From contig JAVVEM010000021.1 in NCBI GenBank assembly GCA_032250805.1, positions 1-57,916 of the forward strand: a stretch of DNA of 57,916 nt, in the 5' to 3' direction. This document shows positions 16,373-27,100 of this stretch, one piece after another. The notes below the pieces were generated by a model that worked only from the letters and a program-made list of their open reading frames with translations, was not told the origin of the DNA and ran no database searches. This DNA is from B18-G4 sp032250805 (GTDB taxonomy: Bacteria > Bacteroidota > Bacteroidia > Bacteroidales > B18-G4). Both the position numbers and the translations under genes were made by a program. Position 1 is the first letter of the stretch, and each line of letters begins with the position of its first letter.

Positions 16373-18178
16373 ATGACGCAAGCAGAGATCAAGGAAAAGT
16401 ACAGACAATTGTTTACGGATTATTCCAATGAGCTGGAACAGGTTACGGCCCGGATAAAGCAAATTGGTATGATAAGGCTGTTCTTCTTTCTTGCATGGAT
16501 TATTGCCATTTTTTTCTGTACAAGGTTTTCGTGGGCAGTATTGGGGCCAGTTCTGGGCGGAGGCATCATTATTTTTGGCCTTCTGGTAAGGATACACGGA
16601 AAACTGCACAAACGAAAAAATGTCCTGGAACAACTGATCATGATCAACCTGCAAGAGGAAAATTCGATGGAATGGAATTTTTCAGATCATGATGACGGAT
16701 CAGAATATTTGAACGGGAATCATCTTTTTTCGCATGATCTCGACCTCTTTGGCAAAGGAAGTTTATTTCAGTACATCAACCGCAGTTCTACAAAAAGAGG
16801 GAAAAACAAACTGGCCGCAGAGCTGTCGGGCATTTCGAAATCCAAAAACCTGATCATAGAAAAACAGGAAGCCATTGCTGAACTGGCTTCTCTGTTCGGG
16901 TGGAGGCAGGATTTCAGGGTAAGGGGGATGATGGTGGAAGAACAAGCCGGCGATATACCTGGATTAACAGACTGGGTATCCTTAAAACCCGACTTTAAAG
17001 GAATATTTTTCAGGATCCTTTTAATTGTGGTTCCGCTGATAAATCTCGCCATGTTTATCCTGCTTGTGATGAATGTGATCAGTTTCTGGCATTTTATGGC
17101 TTATCTTGTGATTCCACTTGCACTTTCAGGAATTAAACACCGTACGGTGAATAAAAAACACAATCTGCTCAGCGGTAAGTTCCCTGTACTGAAAAAATAC
17201 AGCAGCCTGTTCGATATGATCGAATCACAGTCGTTTTCATCCCGGAAATTGCAGAATAGCAGACAGACATTAATAAGTAATGGCTTGAGTGCCGGCAGGG
17301 CCGTAAAACAACTGGCACGGATAACCAATGCCTTTGATACGAGATTGAACCTGCTGGCCGGTTTTTTGATGAATATATTTTTTTTATGGGATATCCGGCA
17401 ATCGGTCAGGCTTGAAAAATGGAAAGAAAAATACAAAAGCTATTTGCCGGGCTGGTTTGAGGTGATAGGCGAAGTAGATGCCCTGGTTTCGTTTGCAGGA
17501 TATGCATATAATAATCCTGATTTCATATTCCCGGATATCGTGGAAGGCGACGAGATGTATCTGAAAGCCGAACAGTTAGGGCATCCGCTGATACACGCCG
17601 GGAAAAGAGTGTGTAATGATTACCGGGTAAACGGATGGGGGCAGTTTACCATTTTAACAGGGGCAAATATGGCAGGGAAAAGCACCTTCCTGCGTACAGT
17701 TGGTGTGAATATAATCCTGGCAGGCTGCGGAGCTCCGGTATGTGCTGTGAACATGCAGGTAAGCCCTGTTGATATGGTTACCAGTATACACACCATCGAC
17801 TCGCTTGCCAATAACGAATCGTACTTTTATGCTGAATTAAAGCGGTTGAAGATGATCATCGATATGCTTAAAAAAGGCAACAGGGTTTTTATCATCCTCG
17901 ACGAGATTTTGAAGGGAACCAATTCCAGGGATAAGCAAAGTGGCTCAAAAGCCCTTGTTGAACAACTCATTTCGCTGAAGGCTGCAGGTATTATTGCCAC
18001 ACATGATCTGTCGCTGGGTGAGCTCGAAAAGCGATTCCCCGATCATATTAAAAACCAATGCTTTGAAGTGATCATCGATAAAGACCGGCTCGACTATGAT
18101 TACATTTTAAAAGAGGGGATAGCCCAAAACATGAATGCCACAATATTAATGGAAAGGATGGGGATTACGGTAAGCTGA
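16373..18178 (+). CDS. Membrane-anchored MutS-family ATPase
   Basis: This protein of about 601 residues has the MutS ATPase domain at its C-terminus: Walker A GANMAGKSTFLRT, Walker B FIILDEILKGTNSRDKQSGS and the ATHDLSLG loop. It lacks the mismatch-recognition domain. Two hydrophobic segments lie at the N-terminus (LFFFLAWIIAIFF and a Gly/Ile-rich stretch soon after) and two more in the middle (FFRILLIVVPLINLAMFILL and FWHFMAYLVIPLAL), so it is probably membrane-embedded. Related proteins occur in Bacteroidota and some other phyla, with no established role. ATG 16373 was chosen; an in-frame TTG at 16340 would add 11 residues. Confidence 0.85.
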   Translation: MTQAEIKEKYRQLFTDYSNELEQVTARIKQIGMIRLFFFLAWIIAIFFCTRFSWAVLGPVLGGGIIIFGLLVRIHGKLHKRKNVLEQLIMINLQEENSMEWNFSDHDDGSEYLNGNHLFSHDLDLFGKGSLFQYINRSSTKRGKNKLAAELSGISKSKNLIIEKQEAIAELASLFGWRQDFRVRGMMVEEQAGDIPGLTDWVSLKPDFKGIFFRILLIVVPLINLAMFILLVMNVISFWHFMAYLVIPLALSGIKHRTVNKKHNLLSGKFPVLKKYSSLFDMIESQSFSSRKLQNSRQTLISNGLSAGRAVKQLARITNAFDTRLNLLAGFLMNIFFLWDIRQSVRLEKWKEKYKSYLPGWFEVIGEVDALVSFAGYAYNNPDFIFPDIVEGDEMYLKAEQLGHPLIHAGKRVCNDYRVNGWGQFTILTGANMAGKSTFLRTVGVNIILAGCGAPVCAVNMQVSPVDMVTSIHTIDSLANNESYFYAELKRLKMIIDMLKKGNRVFIILDEILKGTNSRDKQSGSKALVEQLISLKAAGIIATHDLSLGELEKRFPDHIKNQCFEVIIDKDRLDYDYILKEGIAQNMNATILMERMGITVS

Positions 18179-18229
18179 CCTTCGGAGATGTTCGCGGCCT
18201 GCCGTGCCGGTACTTTTTCCAATTAGCAT

Positions 18230-18237
18230 TAACTTTG
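18230..18237 (+). promoter_or_regulatory. -7 box of tadA
   Basis: TAACTTTG is a perfect TAnnTTTG box, 17 nt before the GTG at 18255. It argues against in-frame starts further upstream. Confidence 0.5.
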
Positions 18238-18254
18238 CAATAAAAAGATTATCA

Positions 18255-18701
18255 GTGATCATTTTCGACGACGAATATTTTATGCGTGAAGCCTTAAAGG
18301 AAGCTGAAAAGGCGAATGAACTGGGCGAGGTTCCTGTGGGAGCGGTCATCGTTTCCAACCAACGCATCATTGCCAGGGCACACAATCTTACCGAAAAGCT
18401 AAATGATGTTACGGCTCATGCCGAGATGCAGGCATTTACGGCTGCGTCAGAATACTTGGGTGGAAAATTCCTCGACGACTGCGTTTTGTATGTAAGCCTT
18501 GAGCCCTGTTTGATGTGCGCCGGTGCTGCATACTGGAGCCGGATAAGCCGCCTGGTTTATGGCGCCAAAGACGAGAAAAGGGGCTTCAGCCTGCTTGGCA
18601 AACCGGTGCTGCACCCACAAACAGTCGTTAACAGTGGCGTATTGGAGGAAGAATGTTCGCGTTTGCTAATAGATTTTTTTAAGACAAAACGGAATCAATA
18701 A
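18255..18701 (+). CDS. tadA: tRNA-specific adenosine deaminase
   Basis: This protein of about 148 residues converts the wobble adenosine of tRNA-Arg(ACG) to inosine. The deaminase zinc site is visible: HAEMQA (His ligand and catalytic Glu) and PCLMCAGA (two Cys ligands). The stretch KANELGEVPVGAVIV is typical of TadA. The GTG at 18255 gives MIIFDDEYFMREAL, which matches the usual N-terminus in this phylum; the open frame extends upstream to 18204, but the promoter box at 18230 rules that out. ATG 18282 is an alternative. Confidence 0.93.
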   Translation: MIIFDDEYFMREALKEAEKANELGEVPVGAVIVSNQRIIARAHNLTEKLNDVTAHAEMQAFTAASEYLGGKFLDDCVLYVSLEPCLMCAGAAYWSRISRLVYGAKDEKRGFSLLGKPVLHPQTVVNSGVLEEECSRLLIDFFKTKRNQ

Positions 18702-18729
18702 GCCCTGCCGGCAATAGCCGGTTTATTAT

Positions 18730-18737
18730 TAACTTCG
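18730..18737 (+). promoter_or_regulatory. Candidate -7 box of dnaG
   Basis: TAACTTCG, one mismatch from TAnnTTTG, lies 15 nt before the dnaG ATG. Confidence 0.35.
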
Positions 18738-18752
18738 CATGAATTCTTCATC

Positions 18753-20717
18753 ATGACCCGCATCAGCAAAGAAACCATCGATAAGATCATGGACACCGTC
18801 CGCATTGAGGAGGTGATAGGGGAATTTGTGAACCTGAAAAAGAGTGGACAGAATTTCAAGGGTTTCAGCCCCTTTGTTGATGAAAAAAATCCTTCTTTCT
18901 TTGTTTCCCCGGCCAAAAATATCTTTAAATGCTTTAGCTCGAATAAAGGCGGCAGTGTGGTGACTTTCCTCATGGAGCATGAGCATTATACTTATCCCGA
19001 AGCATTGCGGTTCCTGGCAAAACGCTATGGGATTGAGATTGAGGAAGAGGACCAGAGCCCGGAAGAAAAAGAAAAGCTGGATGAACGCGAAGCGCTCTTT
19101 CAGGTGAACACCGTGGCACAGAAATTTTTTGCCGATCAGCTTTTAAATACCGATGAAGGAAAATCAGTTGGCCTTTCCTATTTCAGTGAACGGGAGTATA
19201 ATAAGGAGATCATCGAAAAATTTGGCCTCGGCTACAGTCCAAATAAATGGGATGCCCTCACCCTGCATTGCCTGGAAAAAGGCTATAAACCGGAGTATCT
19301 GGTAAAAACCGGCCTGACGATTGAAAAAGAAGAAGGGAAGCGTTACGACCGCTTCCGCAGCAGGGTTATCTTTCCTATTCATAACCTTTCGGGCAGGGTA
19401 GTGGGGTTTGGCGGACGTATCCTCACCCGGGAAGAGAACAAACCCAAATATGTTAACTCTCCTGAGTCGGAGATCTACAACAAAAGCAATGTACTTTACG
19501 GCCTTAACCTGGCCAAATCAGAAATTATCAGGCAGGATAAGTGTTACCTTGTCGAGGGTTATACCGACGTGATCTCTATGTACAAGGCGGGATTTGAAAA
19601 TGTGGTTTCGAGTTCCGGCACGGCTTTAACGGTTGAGCAGATAAGACTGATCAAACGCTTTACAAAGAATATAACCATCCTCTACGATGGCGATGAAGCC
19701 GGCATAATGGCATCCTTTCGCGGAATTGATCTTATTCTTGAGCAGGGGCTGAACGTAAAGATCATCATGTTTCCGCCCGAAGAAGATCCCGACTCCTATG
19801 TCAGAAATCACCGTACAGCCGAAATAAAGGAATTTTTTGCACAGGAAAAAGATTTTATCCGGTTCAAGACAGGCCTGCTGTTGGAAAGTACAAAGGACGA
19901 TCCGGTTAAAAAAGCCACCTTGATCAGAGAGATCGTAGAAACCATTTCGCTCATCCCCGACAGCATATACCGTAACGTTTACATTAAGGAATGCAGCAGC
20001 TTGCTCGACACCCCTGAACAGGTATTGGTGAATGAGCTGAACAGGATCTTCAGAAAAAAATTCAGGAAAGAACAGCAACAGGAAGAGCCTCAATATGTTT
20101 CTGAAATCACTGAAACAAAGATCCCCCCAACGGGCGATGTAGATTATACCAACAGCGAATTTCAGGAAAGGGAAATTATCAGGTTGCTCATGCAATACGG
20201 CACCGACCATTTTATTATTCATCACGAGACTGAGATCGCTCCCGGCATGAAACGCAGCAAGGAGCTAAGCGTGCAGGTTGGGAAATATCTGGTAACGGCA
20301 ATCAGGGCCGATGATCTGGTGTTTAACAATCCAATATACCAGATGATCTTTGATGAGTATTATAAATTGCTTATGCAGGGAGAAACACCTGATGAGAAAA
20401 ACTTTATTAATCATGAAATGGAACAGGTAAGGGCCACTGCGGCAGATCTGCTGAGTTCGCCCTACACCCTGAGCGAGAACTGGGAAAAGAAAAAGATCAT
20501 CGTATCGAGGGAGTCGGGCAATCTTAACACGCTTGTTGATAGTTCCCTGCTCTCATTTAAGATCAAAAAAATAGAGTTACAGATCAGCAGGCTGCAGGAA
20601 AAGATCAAATCAGAAGATTCGAAAGCGGATATTGAATTTCTTTTAAAGGAGATGACAGACCTGAAGAATATCAGCCGCAAATTCAATCATGACCTTAGCC
20701 GGATCATTACGCACTAA
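18753..20717 (+). CDS. dnaG: DNA primase with degenerate zinc-binding domain
   Basis: This 654-residue protein synthesises RNA primers for replication. The TOPRIM core is clear (LVEGYTDVISMYKAG around residue 268, ILYDGDEAG around 312) and the C-terminal helicase-binding region is present. In the N-terminal zinc-binding domain the usual CPFH and CxxC ligands are replaced: SPFV (Ser39, Val42) and CFSS (Cys60, Ser63), so three of four ligands are lost while the surrounding residues (PSFFVSPAKNIFKCF, KGGSVVTFLMEHEH) are kept. Primases of some Flavobacteriia show a similar loss. The domain probably folds without zinc. The rest of the protein looks intact and functional. Confidence 0.95.
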   Translation: MTRISKETIDKIMDTVRIEEVIGEFVNLKKSGQNFKGFSPFVDEKNPSFFVSPAKNIFKCFSSNKGGSVVTFLMEHEHYTYPEALRFLAKRYGIEIEEEDQSPEEKEKLDEREALFQVNTVAQKFFADQLLNTDEGKSVGLSYFSEREYNKEIIEKFGLGYSPNKWDALTLHCLEKGYKPEYLVKTGLTIEKEEGKRYDRFRSRVIFPIHNLSGRVVGFGGRILTREENKPKYVNSPESEIYNKSNVLYGLNLAKSEIIRQDKCYLVEGYTDVISMYKAGFENVVSSSGTALTVEQIRLIKRFTKNITILYDGDEAGIMASFRGIDLILEQGLNVKIIMFPPEEDPDSYVRNHRTAEIKEFFAQEKDFIRFKTGLLLESTKDDPVKKATLIREIVETISLIPDSIYRNVYIKECSSLLDTPEQVLVNELNRIFRKKFRKEQQQEEPQYVSEITETKIPPTGDVDYTNSEFQEREIIRLLMQYGTDHFIIHHETEIAPGMKRSKELSVQVGKYLVTAIRADDLVFNNPIYQMIFDEYYKLLMQGETPDEKNFINHEMEQVRATAADLLSSPYTLSENWEKKKIIVSRESGNLNTLVDSSLLSFKIKKIELQISRLQEKIKSEDSKADIEFLLKEMTDLKNISRKFNHDLSRIITH

Positions 20718-21123
20718 TAGCAGGGATATAAAAACACAAGAGGAACGCCTCTTTCGAAACGCTCCCCTCCACGATCCGGTTGCCGAAGCTTCCGGTTCAT
20801 GCCAGGTTACTGTTATTTCGACCAGTGCTTTTGATTCCTTTACCTCGCGGTTCCGTTCACTCTGCACCTGAGCTTTGTTTTCCTGCACCCTTGCGGGCTT
20901 TGGTCCACTTGGCCCCTGCCTTTACCCGTTTTTTTGTTTTGCTCTGCCTCCACCTTGCGGCTTTAGCGTTGCGTTACTTTTTCGGACTCCAGCCGGCCCT
21001 TTATCGCTCACCTGGTAGAACAAATATACTCAAATGTGGCCTGTCATGTCAAGCGATTTATGTGTTTTCATATTAACAAACAATGAACAGCGATTATCAA
21101 CAATTGTTAATAAATGCGATTAA
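20718..21123. other. Gene-free island between dnaG and the macroglobulin gene
   Basis: This 406-bp stretch separates two convergent genes. It has a small hairpin (AAGAGG 20738-20743 with CCTCTT 20748-20753), then a C/T-rich block on the plus strand (about 20760-21010) whose composition differs from its neighbours, and an AT-rich tail with a near-palindrome around 21096-21112. No conserved protein, tRNA, tmRNA or RNase P motif was recognised. Degenerate repeats within the block are listed separately. Confidence 0.6.
20829..20967. repeat. Three degenerate repeat units in the intergenic island
   Basis: Units anchored at TTTTG (20829-20833), TTTG (20874-20877) and TTTG (20933-20936) each continue with a C/T-rich stretch and an ACCTYGCGG or ACCCTTGCGGG core followed by T-rich sequence. 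The second and third are 59 bp apart and share TTTGTTTT at their starts. The arrangement looks like a decaying tandem repeat or a structured element. Confidence 0.45.
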
Positions 21124-24100
21124 CTATTTCACAGTGATCCTAACACCCTCAGAATGACTGGCAAACTCGGGGGCATACATACACTGTATTGTTGTGATGC
21201 CGTTTGAAAAATTGCCTTTTTGCGTTACATTAAGTGTATACTCAAATACCCAGGTGCCTTTCTGAAGGTATGCGAAGAAGAAATTTACCGAAGCATCGCG
21301 AATGCTTTCGTAATATCCCAGTCCTCCCTGCCAGCGATACCCCGACAAATAATTTTCAGGCTCAAGTGCCGCCGCACGCATATCTTTTAAATGCACAAAC
21401 TCCATATCACGGTCAACACTGATCTCAATCCTCGACACCAGCTTATCGCCGGTTTCAAGCACATCGCCCTCCTGTACAGCTTCCAATACGGGGCCTTCGG
21501 GTGTGTTGATCTTCACAAACAGGCTTTTTTCTATATGCAGGGGAGATGCGTGTTTTGTTATTTTGTCGAGATCTTCGAAATATTGCCAGTAAACTGCTCC
21601 CCAGGCGATGCCTTCATTGGATTTTGTTACCCTGACGACGGCCATATCCTCACTAATTTCATTTCCTGACCACTGATGTCGAAAATAACCGGTTCCTGCC
21701 TCTGCTTGTGAAGCGCCGGGCTCACGGGGCTGTATCTCTTCTGACCCGACCTGAATGCGTACTTTACCCTCTTCAGCAATCAGGTTTTCTCCTCTCATCA
21801 GCAACGCATAGCAGGCATCGGCAGTAGCCCTGCTGGTTTCCCATTCGTTGGTTTGTTTGTTTTTCAACAACCAGGTTTTCATGAGTTCGACTGACTCCCT
21901 GTCGCGGAGTATTTCTTCAAAGGCTTCGATCAGCAAGGCCTGTGTTTCGATCGGAGCTTCGTGCCAGTAATATCCGGCATCCCTGCGCCAGTACATTCCC
22001 ATCTCATCATCGTAAAGGGCATGTTCCCTGATTGATTTCATAATAAGGCTGGCTGTGCCGGTTTTGTCCAGGCGATGCATCAAAAGTGCGATCATCCCCT
22101 GAAGGTATTTATCCTGGTCAAGCCAGTATTTTTGGGCCTGCTCACTGAAATACCCGAAAGCTTCTTCATATTTCCCTGCGATAGCATACTCCTGCAGAAA
22201 GAAACTCCGGGCATACAGGTAATGTATCATGGTATGACTGATATATTTATTGTTCAGATAATCGTCATGCGATTCTTTAATCCGTTGATAGTCCTCCAGC
22301 ATGCGTTCGTCCGTGTATTCGATGCCTTTGGTCAGCATCGTGGTAATATCCCTGTTATTTTTGTTTAAAGCACCAAGTTTGAGCATTTTGCCAAAACCGG
22401 CAATGATATATTGTGTTACAAAGCGATTGTCCCTCCCTCCTTCAAACCAGGGCCATCCACCGCTGCTTAATTGTTTCTGCTGAAGGGTATTCAATGCGGT
22501 TTGCATAGAATTTTCCATGTTGTTAACGTCGAAAAGCAGGGCAATTCTCTGTTTGCGTTCTGTTTCATTTTGGGCCTGCAATACCCATGGGCTTTCTTCC
22601 AGTAAGGCATTTTTCAGGTCCTGGTTCTTTTCCAGCTTTGACAAGAGGGCATCAGGTGTATCCTGTTTCCAGCTTTCGAAAATGGTTTTGATCTTTGGCT
22701 GTTGCTGAATAATGTGCGAGGCAAGGCCATTGGCATAAATCCTGTTAAACACCTGTTCGGAGCATTCGTGGGGATATTCCATCAGGGCTGGCAGTGCCTG
22801 AACGGCATACCATGCCGGATTGGAGGTAAATTCAAGCGTATAGCTGTGATGGCTCAAAGTGTTGCTCAAATTTTGAAGATCAGCCAGCTTTTTGAAAACA
22901 AACTCCTTGCTTTCATTGCCTTTAACCGGCAGGGGCATTGATTCGGTTACGAGCATCCTGTTTGTCAATACCGGCACCATCACCTCTTCTCCGTCACTGT
23001 AATTTCCTGATTGGGCCGTAACACGACAGATCAGGGGGCCGGCGTTCAGCGGAATGTTCAGCTTCCAGCTAACCAGGCTTGTGTTTCCTTTTGAAGCCGT
23101 GAACGCTTTTGTTGACTGATCATTGCCGTAACTATCATCGACAGGCTGCATGCTTATGGCATCAAAGAGTTGCAGCTTTGCTTCACCTTTTAGCTCTTTT
23201 TCAGAGAAGTTTACAACCCTGGCGCTGAACCATATCTCATCGCCTTCCCTGAAAAAACGGGCATGGTTGGGTATGATCATCAGTTCTTTTTGGGTTATCA
23301 GTTCTTTGGTGATCAGCCCTGAGCTGAGATCCTGTGTGTGCGCAAGCCCCATCATTTTCCATCTGGTCAGAGCTTCGGGAATGGTAAAACTGATGACCAC
23401 ATCCCCGTTTTCATTGGTCCTGAGATCGGGGAAGAAAAAGGCTGTTTCCTGTAAATTTCTCCTGACGGGAATATGGTCTTCTTTTTCAGTCTGCTCTGTA
23501 ACAGGTGGCAACTCAACGTCGCCATTTTGCTCTTTTAGCTGAACCGTTTCTTCGTCAGCGGTCATTACATGCACAACCGATGCATCTGCATCGATGGCCA
23601 TGCCTGCCCTGCTTTGCCGCATATCGCGATTGCCTTTGTAATACAGCCAACCTCTGCTGTAAACTCCCGACCAGATCAATTCCTTGTAGGTTCTGCTTTT
23701 AGGGTAAGCAAGTTGCTGACCGGGTGTTAAAACCCATCCTGAAACAGTGACAAAAGCATGATCTGTATTCCAGAATTTTGGATTATATCTGTAATTGTAA
23801 AGATTGAGTGTCCATTTGTGGGGCCGGAAGGCATCCAAAGAAGCATCGTACATGCCTGCAAGCATTTCGGCGGCAACACGATCACCATTTTCTGTCCTTA
23901 TTCTGATATTCCATTTTTCTTCCTGTCCGGGACTAAGTTTGTTTCGAAAGGATTCAAAGGCAAGATCTAGCTTTTTATTTGTATAGGGCACATTGATTAC
24001 AGCCGTATTGCTGTAATTTTTATTATTGAAGACAAACCCCATGCTTATGCCAATGCCTTCGCGATCTTCTTCGCGCACCGCGATCATTATCCTTCGCTGC

Positions 24101-27100
24101 TGATTGCTTAAGTTCATCCATTCGTGAGTTATCAGACCATTTTTATTGCTTACTTCAAAGTGTATGTGAGCATCTTTAAATGATGTCCCGATCAGTAATT
24201 CAACAGTATCGCCTGGTTTGGCCGTATTTTCTGTTAATACAAACCAATTGGCGGCAGGGGTTGGCGGACTGCCGGCAGAGGGAGCATAAACCCTGAAGTA
24301 TTTTACGATCTCAACTTCTCCGCCAAAACGGTCGGTTGCAGAAAGAATGGCCTTATATTGCCCCCGGGGCCACTGCGCAAGCTGGTCGAGCACCAGTTCA
24401 TTTTTTTCTCCGGTATTGATGACAGACTGATGGTGGATTTCAGATATTTTCCATGTATCAGGCTTGTCCTCATCTTTATAGGCAAAATCGGGAAATTTTT
24501 GTCTGAATTCACTTTCCGTAAGAAGTAAAACATCGGGGCGTTCCCATTCACGGTCTTTATATACACTTTTGGGGGCCTGTAGTTTCATGATATTCACCGA
24601 TACTGTTGAAGGCTCTTCTTCTCCGTTCAGGTTTGTTGACACTACCTTAAAGGTGTTTTCATCATCTGCATTCAGGAGTTCCGGGATTTCAAGTTCGAGC
24701 AGCAAAGCCTTTTCCGACACTGAAACTGATTTCTGGCCCGAATGTGTTTCGCCGCTGATGTCGGTTACGTCGACATATACTGTATAGGTAAAGACGGGCT
24801 TATACTTTGAAATACCTGCCTGACCGGGAATTGCCCTGAAATGAACTGTAAAACTACCCGTTTCATCGGTTTGTGTTTCGCCTGAACCGATCTCGGCTTC
24901 CTGCGTTTGCGGATAATATCTTTCCCGGTATGGGATGTAGGGAAAATATGCATTTCGCACAATTCTGTATTTAACACCGGCATGATCAACAGGCTGTCCG
25001 GAATAAGCCATGGCTTTGCCGCTCAGGATAATTTCCGAATTCAGTTTATAGCTTCCTTTTACAGGATCAAATATGATTTCAAACTCAGGTCTTTTGTATT
25101 CTTCAACCATTATACTCACCCCACCCGATTCATTCCTGATCTGCATGGATCCTGTTAATTTTCCTACAGGTGCCTGAAACGATCCTTTAACCGAACCATA
25201 TTCGTTTGTGAACAGGTCGAGAGAAGCAATTTTCTGATAATTTGCATCGAGGAATTCTACTGTTGTTGATTCATTTTTTAATATTTTGTATTCTTTCCCG
25301 TTTTGCTCCATTACAATTCCCTTGAAATATATTGTTTGTCCGGGACGGTATATTGAACGGTCGGTAAAGAAATGTGTTTTTCTAATGGTTTTTTCAGCAC
25401 TTTTATAAGGGGCCGAACTGTGGAATGTTCCGGGCGACAAAAAACGGTCACCTTCATTTACAAATTCAATAACAAGGCGTCTTGATTTTTCTTCCCTGAC
25501 GGGGATTACAAAAGCGCCCTCTTCATCGCTGATATAGCTGCCGCTTTTAACCATCCGGGATTCCCTTACGGCATGGTCATATTCTTCCTGGTAAACATTT
25601 GCATTAACACCGGCCAAATGCCCGCCGGTCCTTCTGTCGACAACATAAAACAAGAGGTTTCCGTCATCACCGTATTTATTCATATAAGCAATGCCGGTAA
25701 CCCAGAAACTATTAAAGCATCTAACGTGCCGGTTGGCTTCAAAAGCAGCATCGTCGGAGATGAGTAAGCCATAAAACCCTTCGGGAAGGGGAGGAATGGC
25801 CAGTTCAGTAATGTGTTGATGGTGATCGTTGTCAACAGGCAATTCAACCGACCATTGCTTTACGGGCCGGGTATTGCGGTAACGTTCCATCTTTTCCTCC
25901 GCGCGTTGATTTCGATTCGTATTGCGTTCTTCGAAAGCATTCAGGGGAATGATCCTGATGTAAAGATGTGAAACATTCTTAAATGAAACCGAAGCAAGCA
26001 TATCTTGTTCGGGGAGGTTGGCATATTCCATTGTCGACCGGAGAGATTTTTGCATGATCTGGCTCAATAAATATTTGCAATGCGATGCTCCGTATGAATC
26101 AGGAAATTCATTGAGTGCATTCTTGCAATATTGGGCTGCAATAATAAGGTCGCGGCGGTGATCATCCGACTCGAGGGGTTTAAATTGTGTTGCTGATTGT
26201 ACATATAGGCCTGCAATCCGGAAATAGACTTCTGTTACCGGTTCCTTTCCGATCAGCAACGATTCCATTTGCTCAAGGGTGTGCAAATAAACCTTATCCT
26301 TATCACTGAAAGTAGCATGTTCATGCACAAATTCCAATCGCTTCAGATCGAGATCGACGAGCGCAGCAATATCTTCATCCTTAAGATGAAATGCGATCAG
26401 GTCTCTGAACAGGACGAGTGCATGATATTTCAACGATAAAGGTTCTTTTTCTTCAAATTCCATTTTTACAAACGACTCAGCAATATCCATCATTTGCGGA
26501 TCATCGACCTCAAAACGCACCGCCGGCCGGCCCGCCATGAATTCATCGTTCATGTAGAAATCAAGGGCATGATGGGCCAGAATGTCGTAGAGTGTTGGCC
26601 TGAAAATGCATAGGCTGTCGCCATCCTTCAATATTCCGGCATAATCCAGGGCTTTGGCTGATTGAAGTATAGCAGGGTTTTGCAATGCTTTTCCGTATTC
26701 TTCAAAGATCTTTTCAAGGAAATGCCGCTGCCCCCAGGTTTCAATGTCTTCGGGGGCTTCTCCACTTATGTTTGTCCGGGATAAAATACGGTATCTGTTG
26801 GCCGTATAGTAACCCATATAAAGGTCGGCAAGCAGGGCATGCACAAGCTGTTTTTCCGGCGATGAAAACGAAGGCAATTCATGGTATATTTCAGCAATGC
26901 CTTTTTGGAAATAATCCTCTTCAAACTTTGAATTCAGCCGAATGCGGTATTCAAGGGCCCTGATCTTTTGCACGTCCCTCTTTTCAGCATCAGCCTGTGC
27001 ATAGATTTGTTCTGATTTTTCGATGGCCGAACGTACCTGGCCCAGATTTTCCAGTTTATGCACTTGCGCCCAGGCGGTGTCATAATTCCATTTTTCCTGG

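Noticed and set aside
15794..16654. Long minus-strand open frame over the CYTH gene
   Set aside because: It is antisense to a gene with a clear EIERKF motif, and it has no recognisable protein features.
20740..21020. RNase P RNA, tmRNA or SRP RNA in the island after dnaG
   Set aside because: Conserved motifs of these RNAs could not be found on either strand.
21096..21104. DnaA box near the primase gene
   Set aside because: TTATCAACA differs from the consensus and occurs once; no cluster or origin features were seen.
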